This document shows, piece after piece, positions 23,295 through 35,572 of a stretch of DNA of 64,000 nucleotides. The position numbers were made by a program, and so were the translations under genes. The stretch spans positions 744,001-808,000 of the forward strand of contig OZ218953.1 of NCBI GenBank assembly GCA_965112735.1. Reading direction: 5' to 3'. Every line of letters begins with the position of its first letter. The stretch's first letter is position 1. The notes under the pieces were generated by a model, which worked only from the letters and a program-made list of their open reading frames with translations, did no database searches and was not told where the DNA came from. The stretch is from Phaeosaccion multiseriatum. Lineage: Eukaryota; Ochrophyta, other classes.

Positions 23295-24031
23295 ATAGTA
23301 GTAGCAGTAGTAGCAGTGGTAGCCAGGGTTCTTCGCCGCCCGAGCCACCAGAAAAGGCCGGTATTGGCGGTAACGGGCCGCCGCCGCCGGAGCCGCCTGC
23401 TGCTGCCCAGGGGGGCGACAAGCAACAGCAACAGCAGCAACAGCAGCAGCAGCCCGTAGTGCTGATGGACTCGCACTGCCATCTTCAGCTGCCCGGCGAG
23501 TGGAGAGGGAGCACGGGTGAGGTGCTGCACAGAGCGAGGGAGGCGGGAGTGCGGCAAGTGTCGCTGTGCTCCACCAACACGGAGGTGCGTGGGTGCGTGC
23601 GTGGGTGGGTGGGGGCCTTGCTTTCATGGATGGATTTTAAGTGGTGGATCCCTCTCCCGTCCTGTCCACTGCCATCCATCCTCCCACTCGAGCAGGACTG
23701 GGCCACAGTGGCCGCTCTCGCGGAGGAGTTTCCGGAGATGATTGCCCCCTCTTACGGTATTCACCCCTGGTGGGTGGCAGACCACCTCGCGGCTGCAGCG
23801 GCTGGTGCAGCAGCAGTTGGTGATACAGCCACAGTTGGTGGTGCAGCAGCAGTAGCAGCAGCAGCAGAGGCAGGTACCGATCAAGGAGAGAAGGTGAGTG
23901 AATCGTCTTCGCCGTCTGTGACGCAAGGAGAGCCCGAAGAGCACCAACCCCTTTTGGCGGAGCTCGCTTCCCCCCTCACCCCCGGTCAACCACCCTCTCA
24001 CCCCCCTCAAGCACCCTTTTCTCGGCACACA

Positions 24032-24102
<71 letters not shown>

Positions 24103-25615
24103 TCACACCCCCTCTCACCCCCCCTCAAACCCCCTCTCTCGGCACGCCATGCCACACACGCCACGCACCCACGCCCTGCTCCTTCACTTCCCTGCCCTTT
24201 CCCTTTCCTTTTGCAGCCACCACCAATAGGCTACGCTCCGGAGCACGAGCATTGGCTGGGCCCACTCCGAGCGCTGCTTCAGGCCAATCCGGCTGCCGGC
24301 GTGGGCGAGTGTGGCTTGGACAAGCTGAAGAAGAAGGAGGCGCCCATGGTAAAGCAGGAGGAGGTGCTGTATCATCATTTGGTGCTGGCGCTGGAGCTGC
24401 GACGCCCTGCGATCATCCACTGCGTCAAGGTGTGTGTGTATGTGTGTGTGTGTGCGTGTGCATGCGTGTGTGCGCGCGTGTGTGTGTTTTAGAAAAGAGG
24501 AGCAGAGGGCGATTTGTTGTTGTCTCTCTCTCTCCTCTCTCTCTCTCTTCAACTATGTACGTGCCTGTCTCTCTCTCTCTGTGCGTGTGGTGTGTGCCTC
24601 TCTATGACTCACCCACGCACGTCCCGTGGTCTCTGTTTGTGGCGTCTCTCCTTTGCTGGCTGGCGTCAGGCGCACGGTCGCCTCCTCTTCCTCCTCCAGA
24701 GGCTGTACGACGAGCTACCGCTGCTCCAGCGTATGTACGGGACGAGCGGCCCCCTTCCACTGCCTCAGGCCGAGGAGGACGAGGGCCGAGGCGAGGATGG
24801 GGGTGAAGATCGCAGCAGGGAGGGTGGAGGTGGAGGAAGCTTCGCCTATACGATACCCGCCGCCACATTCAATGGCCGCTCGAAGGAAAGCACCAAGCCC
24901 GTCAGGGGCGTGCTGCCCGTGCCTGTGGTGTTGCACGCCTTCAGAGGCCCCCCTGAGCTGGTACCCAACTTTGCGGCCCTGGGGTGCTACTTTTCCGTTA
25001 ACGGACGCAATCTCAATGCTGCCCAGGTCCTTGAAGTTCTCCGACTTACCGTTACTTACCGTTGCTTAAACTTACGTGTATGATGTCCATCTAGCCCGTC
25101 TGCCTCTGCCTCTTCTCTGCCCTGCTGTGCGCTGCTCTGCTCTGCTGTACTCTTCTGGTGTTGCCTGCTGCCCCTGCCCTTCTCTGCCCCGCACACTCCC
25201 GTGCCCTACCCCCCGGCCCTGTCTTGCCCTCACCCCTCCCGTGCTCCGACCCCCCCCCCTCCTTCGTCTCTGCCTCCTCCCTCCTCTTCCTCGCTTCCAG
25301 CTGGACCTCGTATGCCGCGTTATCCCCAAGGACCGCCTCCTTCTGGAAACAGACAGCCCTGATGGACTGCCTGAAGAGAGCGTGCTCGTTCACCTCCCGG
25401 CCTCTGCTTCTGTATCACCAACCACTACAGATGGGGCTGGCGCGGCTCGAGCCAACGAGCCTTCCTTCCTCGCTGCCACCGCGCGTTTCTTGGTCTCCAC
25501 CCCCGAGGGTAAAGCGCGTTTCGGCGATTATGAGGGACTTGCCCGACTGACCACAGCCAACGCCAACGCTGCCTTGTTTCGCTTTGAGGGCATGGACAGC
25601 AAAGCCACAGGCTAG
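19837..25615 (+). CDS. TcdA-TatD fusion: tRNA t6A dehydratase joined to TatD-type nuclease
   Basis: Nine exons (19837-20661, 20939-21237, 21375-21663, 21997-22093, 22530-23584, 23696-23893, 24217-24429, 24670-25026, 25301-25615) give 1,215 aa; lengths divide by three. Residues about 165-520 are E1-like TcdA: RFGGIKRLYG, VVGVGGVGSWAAEALARSGV, DSVCVSNTNRQ, FSCVIDAIDNSFDKAEII, GGAGG, VFSTEQ, MGTATFVTG, GFFAAAVAV. TcdA/Tcd1 cyclises t6A37 of ANN-decoding tRNAs. Residues about 816-1215 are TatD: DSHCHLQL, YGIHPWW, GECGLD, IIHC, VLHAFRGPP, LLLETDSPDGLP, so all expected metal ligands are present. Exon 5 alone encodes the TcdA end, a 295-residue Ser/Gln/VGDTA linker and the TatD start without a stop. 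An N-terminal hydrophobic segment (VVWHLLLLLAVIG) could be a membrane anchor, as in fungal Tcd proteins. The weakest junction is the GTCCTT donor after 25026. Confidence 0.82.
24031..24102 (+). repeat. (CGCA)n and (TTAC)n simple repeats in an intron
   Basis: CGCA tetranucleotides followed by ACTT tetranucleotides fill the middle of the intron between exons 6 and 7 of the TcdA-TatD gene. Confidence 0.9.
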
Positions 25616-26284
25616 GGGTAGTAGAAGGAGCTACCGCTGCTTTTACGGATATAGAAAGGAGAAGGAGAGCAGACGAGGCACTTGTCGGGTCCCTTCGTGG
25701 TCCTGCTGCCCTGCATGTACGGGCCGTACCGCGAGAGCAGTATCCACGTGACCGTGGCCAAGGGCAAGTCCTTCACGTGCAGGGTAGTAGTGAAGGACTC
25801 TGTTCGCGTGTTTGTGTTCACTCGGACGTTTCGCTCTCTCTCAAGTGGCACCTCACTGAATAACGGACCGATTCGGCGAGGGAAATGGACTGCGGCCGGC
25901 AGGGGAGAAGGAGGGACGGGAGCAACCCCTCCCCCCCGCATACACACGCACACACACACACACACACACACAATCACACACACACACACAGGGAGAGAGA
26001 GAGAGAGAGAATGGCGCTGCATCCCTTCGTGCACCTCGACTGACTGCCTACGGCCCCTTCGTCCAGCGATTGTCATTTACGTCATTCGCGCCAAGGGCCC
26101 GAATGGACACGCAGCACGTTCGGACCAACGCAGTGCTATCTGCCTCGCAAGCGCAGTCAGGCAAGAGCATTTTTATATTTATTTGTATGCATATATATAT
26201 ATATATGTATATGTATACATATAAAATATGATCCTTTTTCCTTTTACTTCTTACTTTTTACTACTACTACTACTTGAGATGGCT
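25616..26284. other. Convergent intergenic region with AT-rich 3' sequence
   Basis: Two overlapping open frames on opposite strands cover 25620-26070, but neither resembles a known family nor shows splice-supported extension. (CA)n and (GA)n repeats lie at 25940-26010. A strongly AT-rich stretch at 26165-26270, with (TA)n and AATAT words, likely carries transcript-end signals for the two converging genes. Confidence 0.4.
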
Positions 26285-27041
26285 TTACTCCACGGGCTCC
26301 CCGTACTTCTCCTCCTGCCATTGGTGGTACAAAGAGCGGGCAACAGAGAGCACATAACGGTCATATGTCAGAGTGTACGAGTACACAATTGAAATAAGAG
26401 TGCACAATTGAAATAAGAGTGCCTACTCACGCTTGCTGAATTGCGTGTGTGCGTGTGCGTGTGCGTGTGTGCGTATGTGTGTGTGTGCGTGTGTGTATGT
26501 GTGTGTGCGTGTGTGTATGTGTGTGTGTGTGCGTGTTATGTATGTGTGTGTGCGTGTGTGCATGTGCGGGTGTGTATGTGTGTGTGCGTGTGTGTATGTG
26601 TGTGTGTGCGTTTGTGTGTGTATGTGTGTGTGTGCGTGCGTGCGCGGGGGTGTGTTTGTACGTCGTCGCTTAGTTCCGCCTTTACTTACGAGCTGTCGGA
26701 ACATGTCGTCCAGGCGGTCTGCGAAGGCCACGAGGAGAGCCTCCACCTCCGTAGTCTGTGGGCAGAGGCACACGGACACACAGAGGATGGAAATGGAGGC
26801 ATATGGACAGACACCAGAGATTTAGAGGCGTGCGGACACGGCAGGACACGATGCACGACACGACAGCAGCTGGACGACTGAGGAGGCCACAACATGATCA
26901 GAGCAGAAGCACTGAGTCACCACAAACCAACGCTTGAAGAAGCTTGAAGAAGCCCAGTCACTCATTCCAGTACCGTAAACCCCGGCCGGACATGAAACGC
27001 ACACAAGAAAGGGATGTGATGCACCACACTGCCCGTCTGCC

Positions 27042-27086
<45 letters not shown>

Positions 27087-27843
27087 GCCTGTCTGCCTGT
27101 CTGCCTGTCTGCCTGTCTGCCTGTCTGCCTGTCTGCCTTTCTGCCTGTCTGCCTGTCTGCCTGTCTGCCTGTCTGCCTGTCTACCTGTCTGCCTGTCTGC
27201 CTGTCTGCCCGTCTGCCCGTCTGCCTGTCTGCCTGTCCCCCACAGAGCGAGGCTGTGACCATACGCAATGACCAACGCAGCTGGCGTACACGACTGACCT
27301 TGGAGGGGTTGTGTTGAGCATAGAAGGCGGTGAGGCGCTGCCTAGCGAGCTCCACCTCCTCCTTCTCCCCGTCAAATGTGTCAGGCTTCTCCCACACGCT
27401 GTCGCGGGTGTGGGTGCGTGCGGGGCGTGCGGGCGTGCGCGGTTTGCGTGAGTTTGCGTTTCCATTTGGAGGGAGAAAAGAGAGAGGAATGAGTACGTAA
27501 GAGATGATGTGATGTAGTGTGAGTACCCGGAGGTGAGCCCTCCCCCCCTCGCCCCCCCGGGTAGTGCAAGAAGAGAGAGAAGTCCATGTGCTGATGATGC
27601 TGCTCTCGCGCGCAACCGCCCACGTACTCACGCGCATACGTAGCCGCTTACGTACGCACGTACGTACCTGTTCCCCGTGGCCCTGTCGTAGAAGTAGACT
27701 TTGCCGGTGTCCATTTCGATCTGCTTGATCCAGCGCGTGCCGAATTGGGACACGGCCGCTGAGATTTGCTCCCAGCTGGCCTGACTTGGGCGACGGAACC
27801 TTTTGGCGAGCCCCCCCCCCCAACACACACAAGGAGAGAGAAG

Positions 27844-27880
<37 letters not shown>

Positions 27881-30800
27881 GGAGGGAGGGAGGGGGAGAG
27901 AGGAGGGAGAGGGAGGAGAAAGAGAAAAGTAAGCGGCAGGAGCGATACAGCAGCGAATGGAAGGGAAGGGAAGGGAAGGGAAGGGTGTGAGGCACTGCTG
28001 ACTGAGCAGAGAGTGGGACAGGGACCCCCTCCCTAGCGATTGGAGCAGACGAAAGGACCCTCTCTCCCTAGCGATTGCAGCAGACAAAGGACCCAGGTAG
28101 AGCGTGAGATGGATGCTCTCACTCCAGGGCAGTGCCGTGACAGCAATTGGTGGCACGCAAGGCTGTTCGAGCTCCGGTGTGACTCTATTCTCTTCGCTCT
28201 GCTTCTCTTCTCTCTTCTCGCACCTTCGGATGTACGCGGCGAGAGAATCGTTCCCTGCTTCATGCGCCAGATCCGCGGGGGTGAAGCCTGCAGCGTTCTT
28301 GACGTCGGCCGACTGAGAGAGGAGATAGGATCAGCACGTCAAGGAGCGCAATCAGCGAGAGGGAGAGGGACAAGGAGAGAGGGCGAGTGACAAGCTGTCC
28401 CAGCCGAAAGGGGGTGAGGCGGCACACTGTCAGTCGGGATGGGTGTTGTGGGACCGCACGCCTCACCACACGTACACACACGCATGCACACACACACACA
28501 CGCACGCACGCGCACATACACACACGCACACACACATACTCACACGCACACATGCACGCACACATACATACACACATATGTAACATATGCATACATACAT
28601 ACATACATACATACATACAAACATACAAACATACAAACATACAAACATACAAACATACATACACACATACATACATACATACATACATACATACATACAT
28701 ACATACATACATGCATACATACAAACATACACACCTTGAAGTAGTGCAGCAGGACGGTTACGACAGGGCTCCGTCCCCGGAGTGCTGCAGCGTGGAGAGC
28801 TGAGAGAGGCAGAAGAGAGATCGAAGAGTGAGCGGAGAGGAAGGCAGATCGACGTAGAGCGAGAGAGGCCCGGACAGAGTGAGACACAGCGAGGCACAGA
28901 GGCCCGGCGAAGAGCGGGGCAAGAGGGAGAAGACTGGGAACTTGGAGAGAGGTAGGAGCGGAAGGTCCAGAGACGAGTGAGGTAGGCAGCGGAAGGTCCA
29001 GAGAGTGAGACACGGTGAGACAGGAGAGCAAGTGAGGGAGATGGCATCATCCACACACGTCACGCGCGCTTCTTCTGTCAGAGGAATCGGACCGACGGCA
29101 ATCCCGCTATTCGCTCCTTTGTTGAGCATTTACGGGCTGGAGGGTAGGTACCTTGAAGCACCTATTGACACTCTTTCCTTTCACTTCCTTTCCCTTCCTT
29201 TCATTCCCTTTCCTTTCCTTTCCTTTTCCTTCCCTCCCCAGCCGTACACGTTCAAGCACTGCACCTGTGTCGCCATTGATGTCACTGCTGGTGATCCCCT
29301 CGGGGAAGTAGTGATGTGCAAGCTCCAGAAGGAACTCCACACAGGACAGATGCTCTCCGAGGGCGGCCGTGAAGAGGGGCCTGTGCCAGGCAAGTGTCAG
29401 TATGCACGAACAAAGGGGAGGGAGGGAGGGAGGAAGGAAGGAAGGAAGGAAGGAAGGAAGGAAGGAACGGAGGAAGGAAGGAAGGAAGGAAGGAAGGAAG
29501 AAGGACGCTTACGTGAGCCTCAGGCATGGCATGTCGAGAGTGCAGCACTGGCTCTAACTGACTCTAACTGGCTCTGTAGCCCCGTAGCTCGCCCCCCTTT
29601 CTACTGAGAATGCTCTCCCTCCCTCTCCCTGCCCCGTCCTTTCCCACACCCCCCTCCCCCCCCACCCTTTCTCCCTCTCCCTCTCCCTCTCTACCGTTCG
29701 TCTCTCTCACTCACGTCCGCAGGGTTGGTTGTGATGCTTCAAACACGTTGGCACCATTCTCGTAAAGTACGCGAAGGACGGGCCTGGTCGAGGCCAAGTG
29801 GGCGGGTGTGTAGCCTGATGGCAGTGAATGGTAGAGGGTGGTAGTGGATGGTAGTGGATGGCAGTCGATGGCAGTGGATGGCAGTGAGTGCGTGGGAAAT
29901 ACCCCGCGCGGGGGGGGGGGGGGGGTTGTTGCAGGCAGACAGCGGCAGCAACCAGAGCTTTTAGGCTCTACCTTGTCTCTCGAGGTCGATACTAATGTGT
30001 TTCACTGACTTTCTCTCTGACTGACTGACTGACTGACTGATTGAATGACCGACACCAGGTAGTGCCTGAGGCAAGCTTGACGTCTTACCTTTGTGGTTGG
30101 TGGCGTGGATGACGTCCCAGCTCCACGCTGCTTCACAGATGGCGGCTACACAGTCCGCCCGCCCCGCTTGGGCAGCTGCATGCAGGGCCTGAGCAAAGAT
30201 GAGAGAGAGAGAGAGAGAGAGAGGGAGCGGTCAAGAGAGAGAGAGCAGTGAGGGAGAAAAAGAGAGGATCCAAGGAGTGATAGAGTGAAGGTACAAAGAG
30301 AAAAAGCAGGGAGGTGAGAGGAGATGAGAGGGGCGAAGACAGACAAAGCGGGCCAGCACGAGAGGCAAGGGGAGGTGCCACATGTGCCTGTCTGTGACAT
30401 CTGGCTACTGCTGTGACACCAAGCACGGCTGCTATATCACCAACAGCCCTCCTCGCTCGGGTACCTACAGACTAAAGATAGGTACAGAACTATACTACTG
30501 ACCGTATTTCCCTCTTCGTCGGCCCATGCAATGTAATCGGCCTCCATTTCGCGAAGACTGAGTGCCACACAATCCATTCTACCCGCCTCAGCGTGGCAGT
30601 ACAGAGGCATACGGGCATGGACGTCGATGCAGTGTAGACACGTAGGCTCGGCCTCAATGAGGAGGGAGAGGACTGACGCGTCTGCGGCAATGTGTGCGGG
30701 GGTCATGCCCAGAGCGTTGGAGCGGTTCACTTCGCACTCTGCATCTAGGAGGAAGGACAGCAGCTCGGAGCTGAGGAGGAGGAGGGTGGCGGGGGCAGTG

Positions 30801-30942
30801 GAGGAGAAGGAGTTACACCCAGGGTTGGGGGGTTGACGTGACTAGAAAGCGCCCAGCTGGGTGGGTGAGAGCCTGGTCACAGCGGCGGCGATAGACGGTG
30901 ACCCCGGCTATGAAGGTCGTGTGAAAGCCGGTTAGCGGAGGT

Positions 30943-30991
<49 letters not shown>

Positions 30992-33900
30992 TGTGGGTGT
31001 GTGTGCGTGTGTATGTGTGTGCTTGTGTATGTGTGTGTATTTGTGCGTATTTGTGCGCGTGTGTGTGCGCGCGTGGCACATGTGTGTGCATATGTGTGTG
31101 CGAATCCGGGCGCGTGGAGCTCACTCACCTTCCCTTGGCGGCCGCGACGTGTGTGACTGTATCGCCATTGATGTCCCCCACCGACAACCACTCGAATCCT
31201 CCGCTGCTCACAAGGAGGGCCGTGCATGACAGCTGGAGACCGAACACACTGAGGGAGGCGCGAAGGAGGGAAGAGGGGAGGGTTTGAAGGGGCGAAGGGG
31301 GGAGGGCGAAGGGAGGAGGGAGAGGTAAAGGAAGCACGCTCCGGAAGTCACTGAATCAAAGTCTCACACGTGGCGCACCTGTAGAACAGCGGTGTGCGCA
31401 TCTTATCATCCGTAGCGAAGACGTCAAAGTGAAGACTCAAGTACTCGAGCACCTGAGAGGATGGGATGGCAGTGGATGGCAGTGGATGGCAGTGGATGGG
31501 ATGTGGATAGGTGTTTGGTGCACAGCAGTCGGACAGGACAAGGGAGGGTAGAGCAAGAAAAGAACAGATCGATGTGTCGGAGAGGCGAGGGGGGGCGGGG
31601 CGGAGCGGGAGGAGCAAATTGAGGGCTCGAACGGAATGGAGTACAGTGCGAGTAGGGTGCCATCGGGCGTAGGAGGAAGAGAGGGGTGCGTTTGTTTGTC
31701 TATGTGTGCTTGGTTGTGTGTGTGTGAGAAAGAAAGAGAGAGAACGAGGGAGGGAGTGGGGTGAAACGACACTGCAACTTCAAAAAACTGAAACTCACGA
31801 ACCGCATGCAGACGACCCACACACTGAAACTGTGAGAGAGCCACACCTACCTCGTAGTGGCCCATAACGGCCGCCGCGTGTGCCCAAGTAGCGTAGGTGG
31901 AGTTGACACACTCCGCCCATCCCGGCAGCTCGATGTCGGGGTCGAATACATCCGCAACACCTCGCATGACTGCTTCTCCCTCTCCCTCTCCCTCTCCCTC
32001 TCCCTCTCCCTCTCCCTCTCCCTCTCCCTCGCCCACATCACTGCTGTTGATATTGCTGCTTCTTGTTCCCTCGTCTCTTCGCACTGCCTTACTACCGGTA
32101 GCAAGGCACAATGCCTCCTCCCCGCAGTCCTCCTGCTTCTTCTCGCTCTTCTTCTTCTCCTCCTCCTCGTCCCCCTTCTCCTCCACCCCCTCCTTCTCCT
32201 CCCCCCCCGCTCCCTCCTCTCTCTCCCCCTCCTGACTATTCTCGAGGCCGTTGTCGTTCTCCACCTTGATGAGAGCCTGAATGACTGACATGGTGTCCAG
32301 GCTCGCAGGGTCGTCACCCACATCTTCCTCCTCCCTCTCCGCCGCTGCCGTATCACCAACTGCCACACTGCCCTCCGAGGTCCTATGCTTGCTGCTGGAC
32401 ATCCTACTCTTACTCTCTCGCCTACTCCCCAGTGCCTCCTCCACTCCTCCCCCGCTCTCCCGACGCTTTCCCCCGCCGCTGCTGCTGCTCTTCCTCCTTC
32501 TCTCTGGCGATGTTTTGCTGCTTCTCCTCCTCGCCGCGTTGGCGTCCTTGTCGTTCTCTTTGTCGCTCTCCCTCTTGCTTCTGCTTCCCCTCCGACTGTT
32601 GCTGCTGCCCCCTCCACCCTCCATGCTGTTTACACTGCTCTTTCTCCTCACGCTCTTCTTCCTCTCTACCGACACAGACCCATTTCGGCTCACCGAAGCC
32701 CCTCCCATCGAGTTCGATGCCGCCGCCGCCGCCGCCGCAGCAGCAGCAGCAGAAGCTGAGCTCTTTCTCTTCTTCAGTGGCGCCTTGCCCATCCCAGGCT
32801 CTGAGCTGCTGCCATTCGTCGGGCGCAGGGCGGTCGCACTCGCGCTTTGCTTCCGTTTGGTAACCGACCCCCGCCCAGTAAGAGGAGGAGGCCCCTCTTC
32901 TTCTTGCCGTCTCGACGCGCTTCCCACACGCCGCAACAGAGGAGGAGCCGAAGCATCGCCGCCGCTGCCTGTATGATTGCTGATGCCCTTGCTGCTCCGA
33001 CGGCGGCCCTTGGAGGGCGAAGCAGACCGAGACCCTGACCGCGACCGGGTCCCTGGCCGTGTACCTGCGGCCTTCGCATCCGTCTCAAATGGCAGAGACA
33101 GCGTACCTCCAACCCTCTGGCCGATGTCCGCACCTAGACTTGTGCTGGAGGCAGGAATGGCGGAAGACCATGGGGGGTTGGAAGGGCTCCTCGTGTCGCT
33201 TGCGACTGGGCCGTTGCTTAGGATTGGGCTTGTCGTAGTGCCGCTGCTGCGTCGCCGCAAGGAGGACGACGAGGATGAAGACAACCTCCTGGACGACTTC
33301 CTCCTTAGCTTGGAGGGGGAGGAGGTGGTGGGACCCTTTGAGGCACTACCGTTGACGTTGACGTTGTGGTTGCTCGCGCCGTCGTCGTCGTCGTCTTTGT
33401 TGTTGCTGTTGTTGTTGTTGTTGTTGTTGCTGTCTCCGCCAGCAGACGCGGATATCGCACCAGAGCCGAGGCCGTTGTGATCGTCTCTCTGAGGCTCCTT
33501 GGGGTACAGAATGTCCAGGCTTACACCCGCAGACACAGACTGCTTGCTGCCCCTCCGCGCCCCACCTTCTCGTCCATCACCACCACCACTGCCACCACTC
33601 CCTCTCCTCTTCTTGCTGCTACCAACGCTCTTCTTCCTCTTCTTCGTGGCAGCGAGGTGTGTTGAGGATGCGACCTTATCCTCCCCCCTCCCCTCCTCCT
33701 CCTCCTCCTCCTCCTCCTCCATAAGACCTTTCCCCTCACCGCCCCCGTCTTCTCTCTCTTGCAGCTGCTTCTCCCTCTTCACCACCATCCTGAGCAACCT
33801 CTCCAGTGCCTCCTTCTGCGGCAACCAGATCGCTGCCAAGGTCGCAGCGTCGCCATTTGTGCTGCTGCTGCTGCGTCTCTTGTTGGCGTGCGAGTTGGTG

Positions 33901-35327
33901 CTTCGGCTGGCACGTCTCCGAGCCGTGACGGAACTCCTCCTTCGCTTCACCAGAGCCTTTAATGGGCAAGAGGTGTGTGCAGGCACACACACACACACAC
34001 ACACACACACGTACGAAGGGGAGGAGGGAGAGGAGATTGGAGGAGAGGGGGAGGGGGAGAGAGGGCGGGTCAGTGAGGTGAGCGGGGAAGCGGACGATTG
34101 CAGCGAGACAAAGAGTGAATGAGACGAGAAAAGAGAATGGGCAAAAAGCCTTAACCAAGTTATCCCATGGCGAGAGCTCTCCACTTCACTCTCGTGGACT
34201 GAAACGCCAAATCGGCACTTAAATGGTTTTGGGTAAACGCAAAAGGTGCACGTGCTGAGTCAAGCGCCAAGTGCCCACCCTGTCTACAACTCCGTCCACT
34301 CTTATCAACTCTCTCCAACTCTGATGCTGACGCGCAGAGAGAGGCGGCTCTGCAAAGACAGATGTGCATAATATCAACGCGCTCCTCCTCCCTCCTCACC
34401 TTCTGTCCATGGAGGTCATTCCACTCGTCGATGTTGTCCTCGATCCTCCTCTTGGCCTTGGCTATCCTGCGCAGCTGCCCCGCAACCATGGACTCGGTCG
34501 GCGCATCAGAAAAGGGCTCCCCTCCCGGGGGCGCTACGGCATCCACCATTGCCTGACAGTCCTTCTCCAGGGTCTGGCCGAGCTCGGTCAGCTGCGGCGA
34601 CCAGTCCGGGAACGGTGCGTGTGTGTTGTGTGTGTTGGGGGGATGAGGTGTGTGGAGGGCAGAGAGGAAGAGCGGTCGGGGTCAAAGGAGGAGGGGACGA
34701 GGGGGAGGGGGTGAGGCGGTGGGTGAATGGTGAGGAAGGGGGCGGGTGACACAGTTTGTCCTGGGAGGGACGGAGGGCAGCACTTTGTCGTGTCGTGTGC
34801 TGGAGCAACCACCACCTCCCTCGCTTGGCGTTTCTCCCTTTTCCTCAACAGCGAGTGGTATGAAATGAATACCACCGAAAACCCGGGAGCGGGGTGGGAA
34901 GGACAGGGCCAAGATTACTATCATTCTCCCCTCCCCTCCCCTCCCCCGCCCATTTACCCTCCTTCTTGCTTAAGCCTGGGCTGTGGCTCGGTCTCACCTC
35001 GGCCCTCAGTGCCTCAAGGTCCGACTCCGCTTGAGCGACTTGGTCCATCACCTGACCACAGCACAGCAAAGGGTAGCAAAGGGCAGCAGAGCGAGAGAGA
35101 GGGTATAGAGATTGCAGACAGCGGCGGGTGGATGAAGTCCTGTATGGTCTCGTCAAAGCCTCGCGCGAAGGCAAAACTATGCCCCCCTCGATGTTCTTCC
35201 GTCTCACCCGCTGCCTCACGCACTGCCTGACAAACAGTCCTGACACCCACCTCTTGGCCTTCTGCCCCAACTGGTTGGGAAGCGTCTTGCTCCTGCTCAC
35301 GTCCTGCGAGGAACTCCGCTCTGACAT
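26285..35327 (-). CDS. Ankyrin-repeat/WW-domain protein with N-terminal helical region
   Basis: Sixteen exons are inferred: 35327-35208, 35051-34998, 34591-34400, 33956-31851, 31452-31379, 31248-31129, 30770-30503, 30188-30089, 29814-29715, 29380-29265, 28799-28735, 28312-28224, 27784-27668, 27398-27299, 26755-26690 and 26422-26285. The sum is 3,825 nt (1,274 aa). The N-terminus is helical ([20 protein letters not shown]... [20 protein letters not shown]), loosely like BAR domains of ArfGAP-ankyrin proteins. Exon 4 encodes about 700 residues of basic Ser/Lys/Arg-rich disorder. Ankyrin units are split across junctions and are recognisable only when spliced, e.g. [59 protein letters not shown]. 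The WW-type motif is [20 protein letters not shown]. No ArfGAP zinc finger or PH domain was found. The function is probably scaffolding. The first and last exons are the least certain. Confidence 0.72.
26384..26421. repeat. Exact 19-bp tandem duplication at an exon edge
   Basis: CACAATTGAAATAAGAGTG occurs twice in tandem (26384-26402, 26403-26421), at the start of the inferred last exon of the ankyrin/WW gene. Since 19 is not a multiple of three, it shifts frame if coding. Confidence 0.85.
26440..26660. repeat. Degenerate (GT)n/(CA)n tract in an intron
   Basis: About 220 bp of GTGTGCGTGTAT-type repeat fill the last intron of the ankyrin/WW gene. Open frames across it (Val-Cys or Thr-His repeats) are artefacts. 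Confidence 0.9.
27035..27238. repeat. (CTGT)n/(CTGCCTGT)n microsatellite in an intron
   Basis: The tract moves from CTGT tetramers to an 8-bp CTGCCTGT unit, suggesting expansion of a variant unit. It lies in the intron between 27299 and 26755. Confidence 0.92.
28480..28733. repeat. (CACA/CATA)n microsatellite abutting a splice donor
   Basis: About 250 bp of CA-, CACG- and ATAC-type repeats fill the intron downstream of the exon 28799-28735. On the coding strand the repeat starts right at the donor (AAG|GTGTGTATGTTTG). Confidence 0.9.
30950..31095. repeat. (GT)n repeat in an ankyrin-gene intron
   Basis: GT dinucleotides with GTGCGT variants lie between exons 31248-31129 and 30770-30503. Confidence 0.9.
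31974..32031. repeat. (CTCCCT)n coding hexamer repeat
   Basis: On the minus strand this encodes alternating Gly-Glu inside exon 4 of the ankyrin/WW gene; the 6-bp unit preserves frame. Confidence 0.9.
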
Positions 35328-35390
35328 GGATAGGTAGATAGGAAGGCAACCGTACCAACAGAGGGAGAGAGGCAGACAGACAGTGTGGAA

Positions 35391-35493
35391 TCAGGCCTTG
35401 AAGTAATCAGGGCGGGCCAGGAAGGAGGCCATGTGGTGACGCAATCGCTGCTCGAGGGGCAGAAGAAAAACAAGGATGATGATGATCATGATA

Positions 35494-35572
<79 letters not shown>

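Noticed and set aside
25682-26224. Plus-strand 180-aa frame, and the opposing minus frame
   Set aside because: Neither matches a known family, both overlap simple repeats, and no splice extension was found.
26423-26881. Open frames encoding Val-Cys or Thr-His repeats
   Set aside because: They are translations of a (GT)n intron microsatellite in the ankyrin/WW gene and have no independent support.
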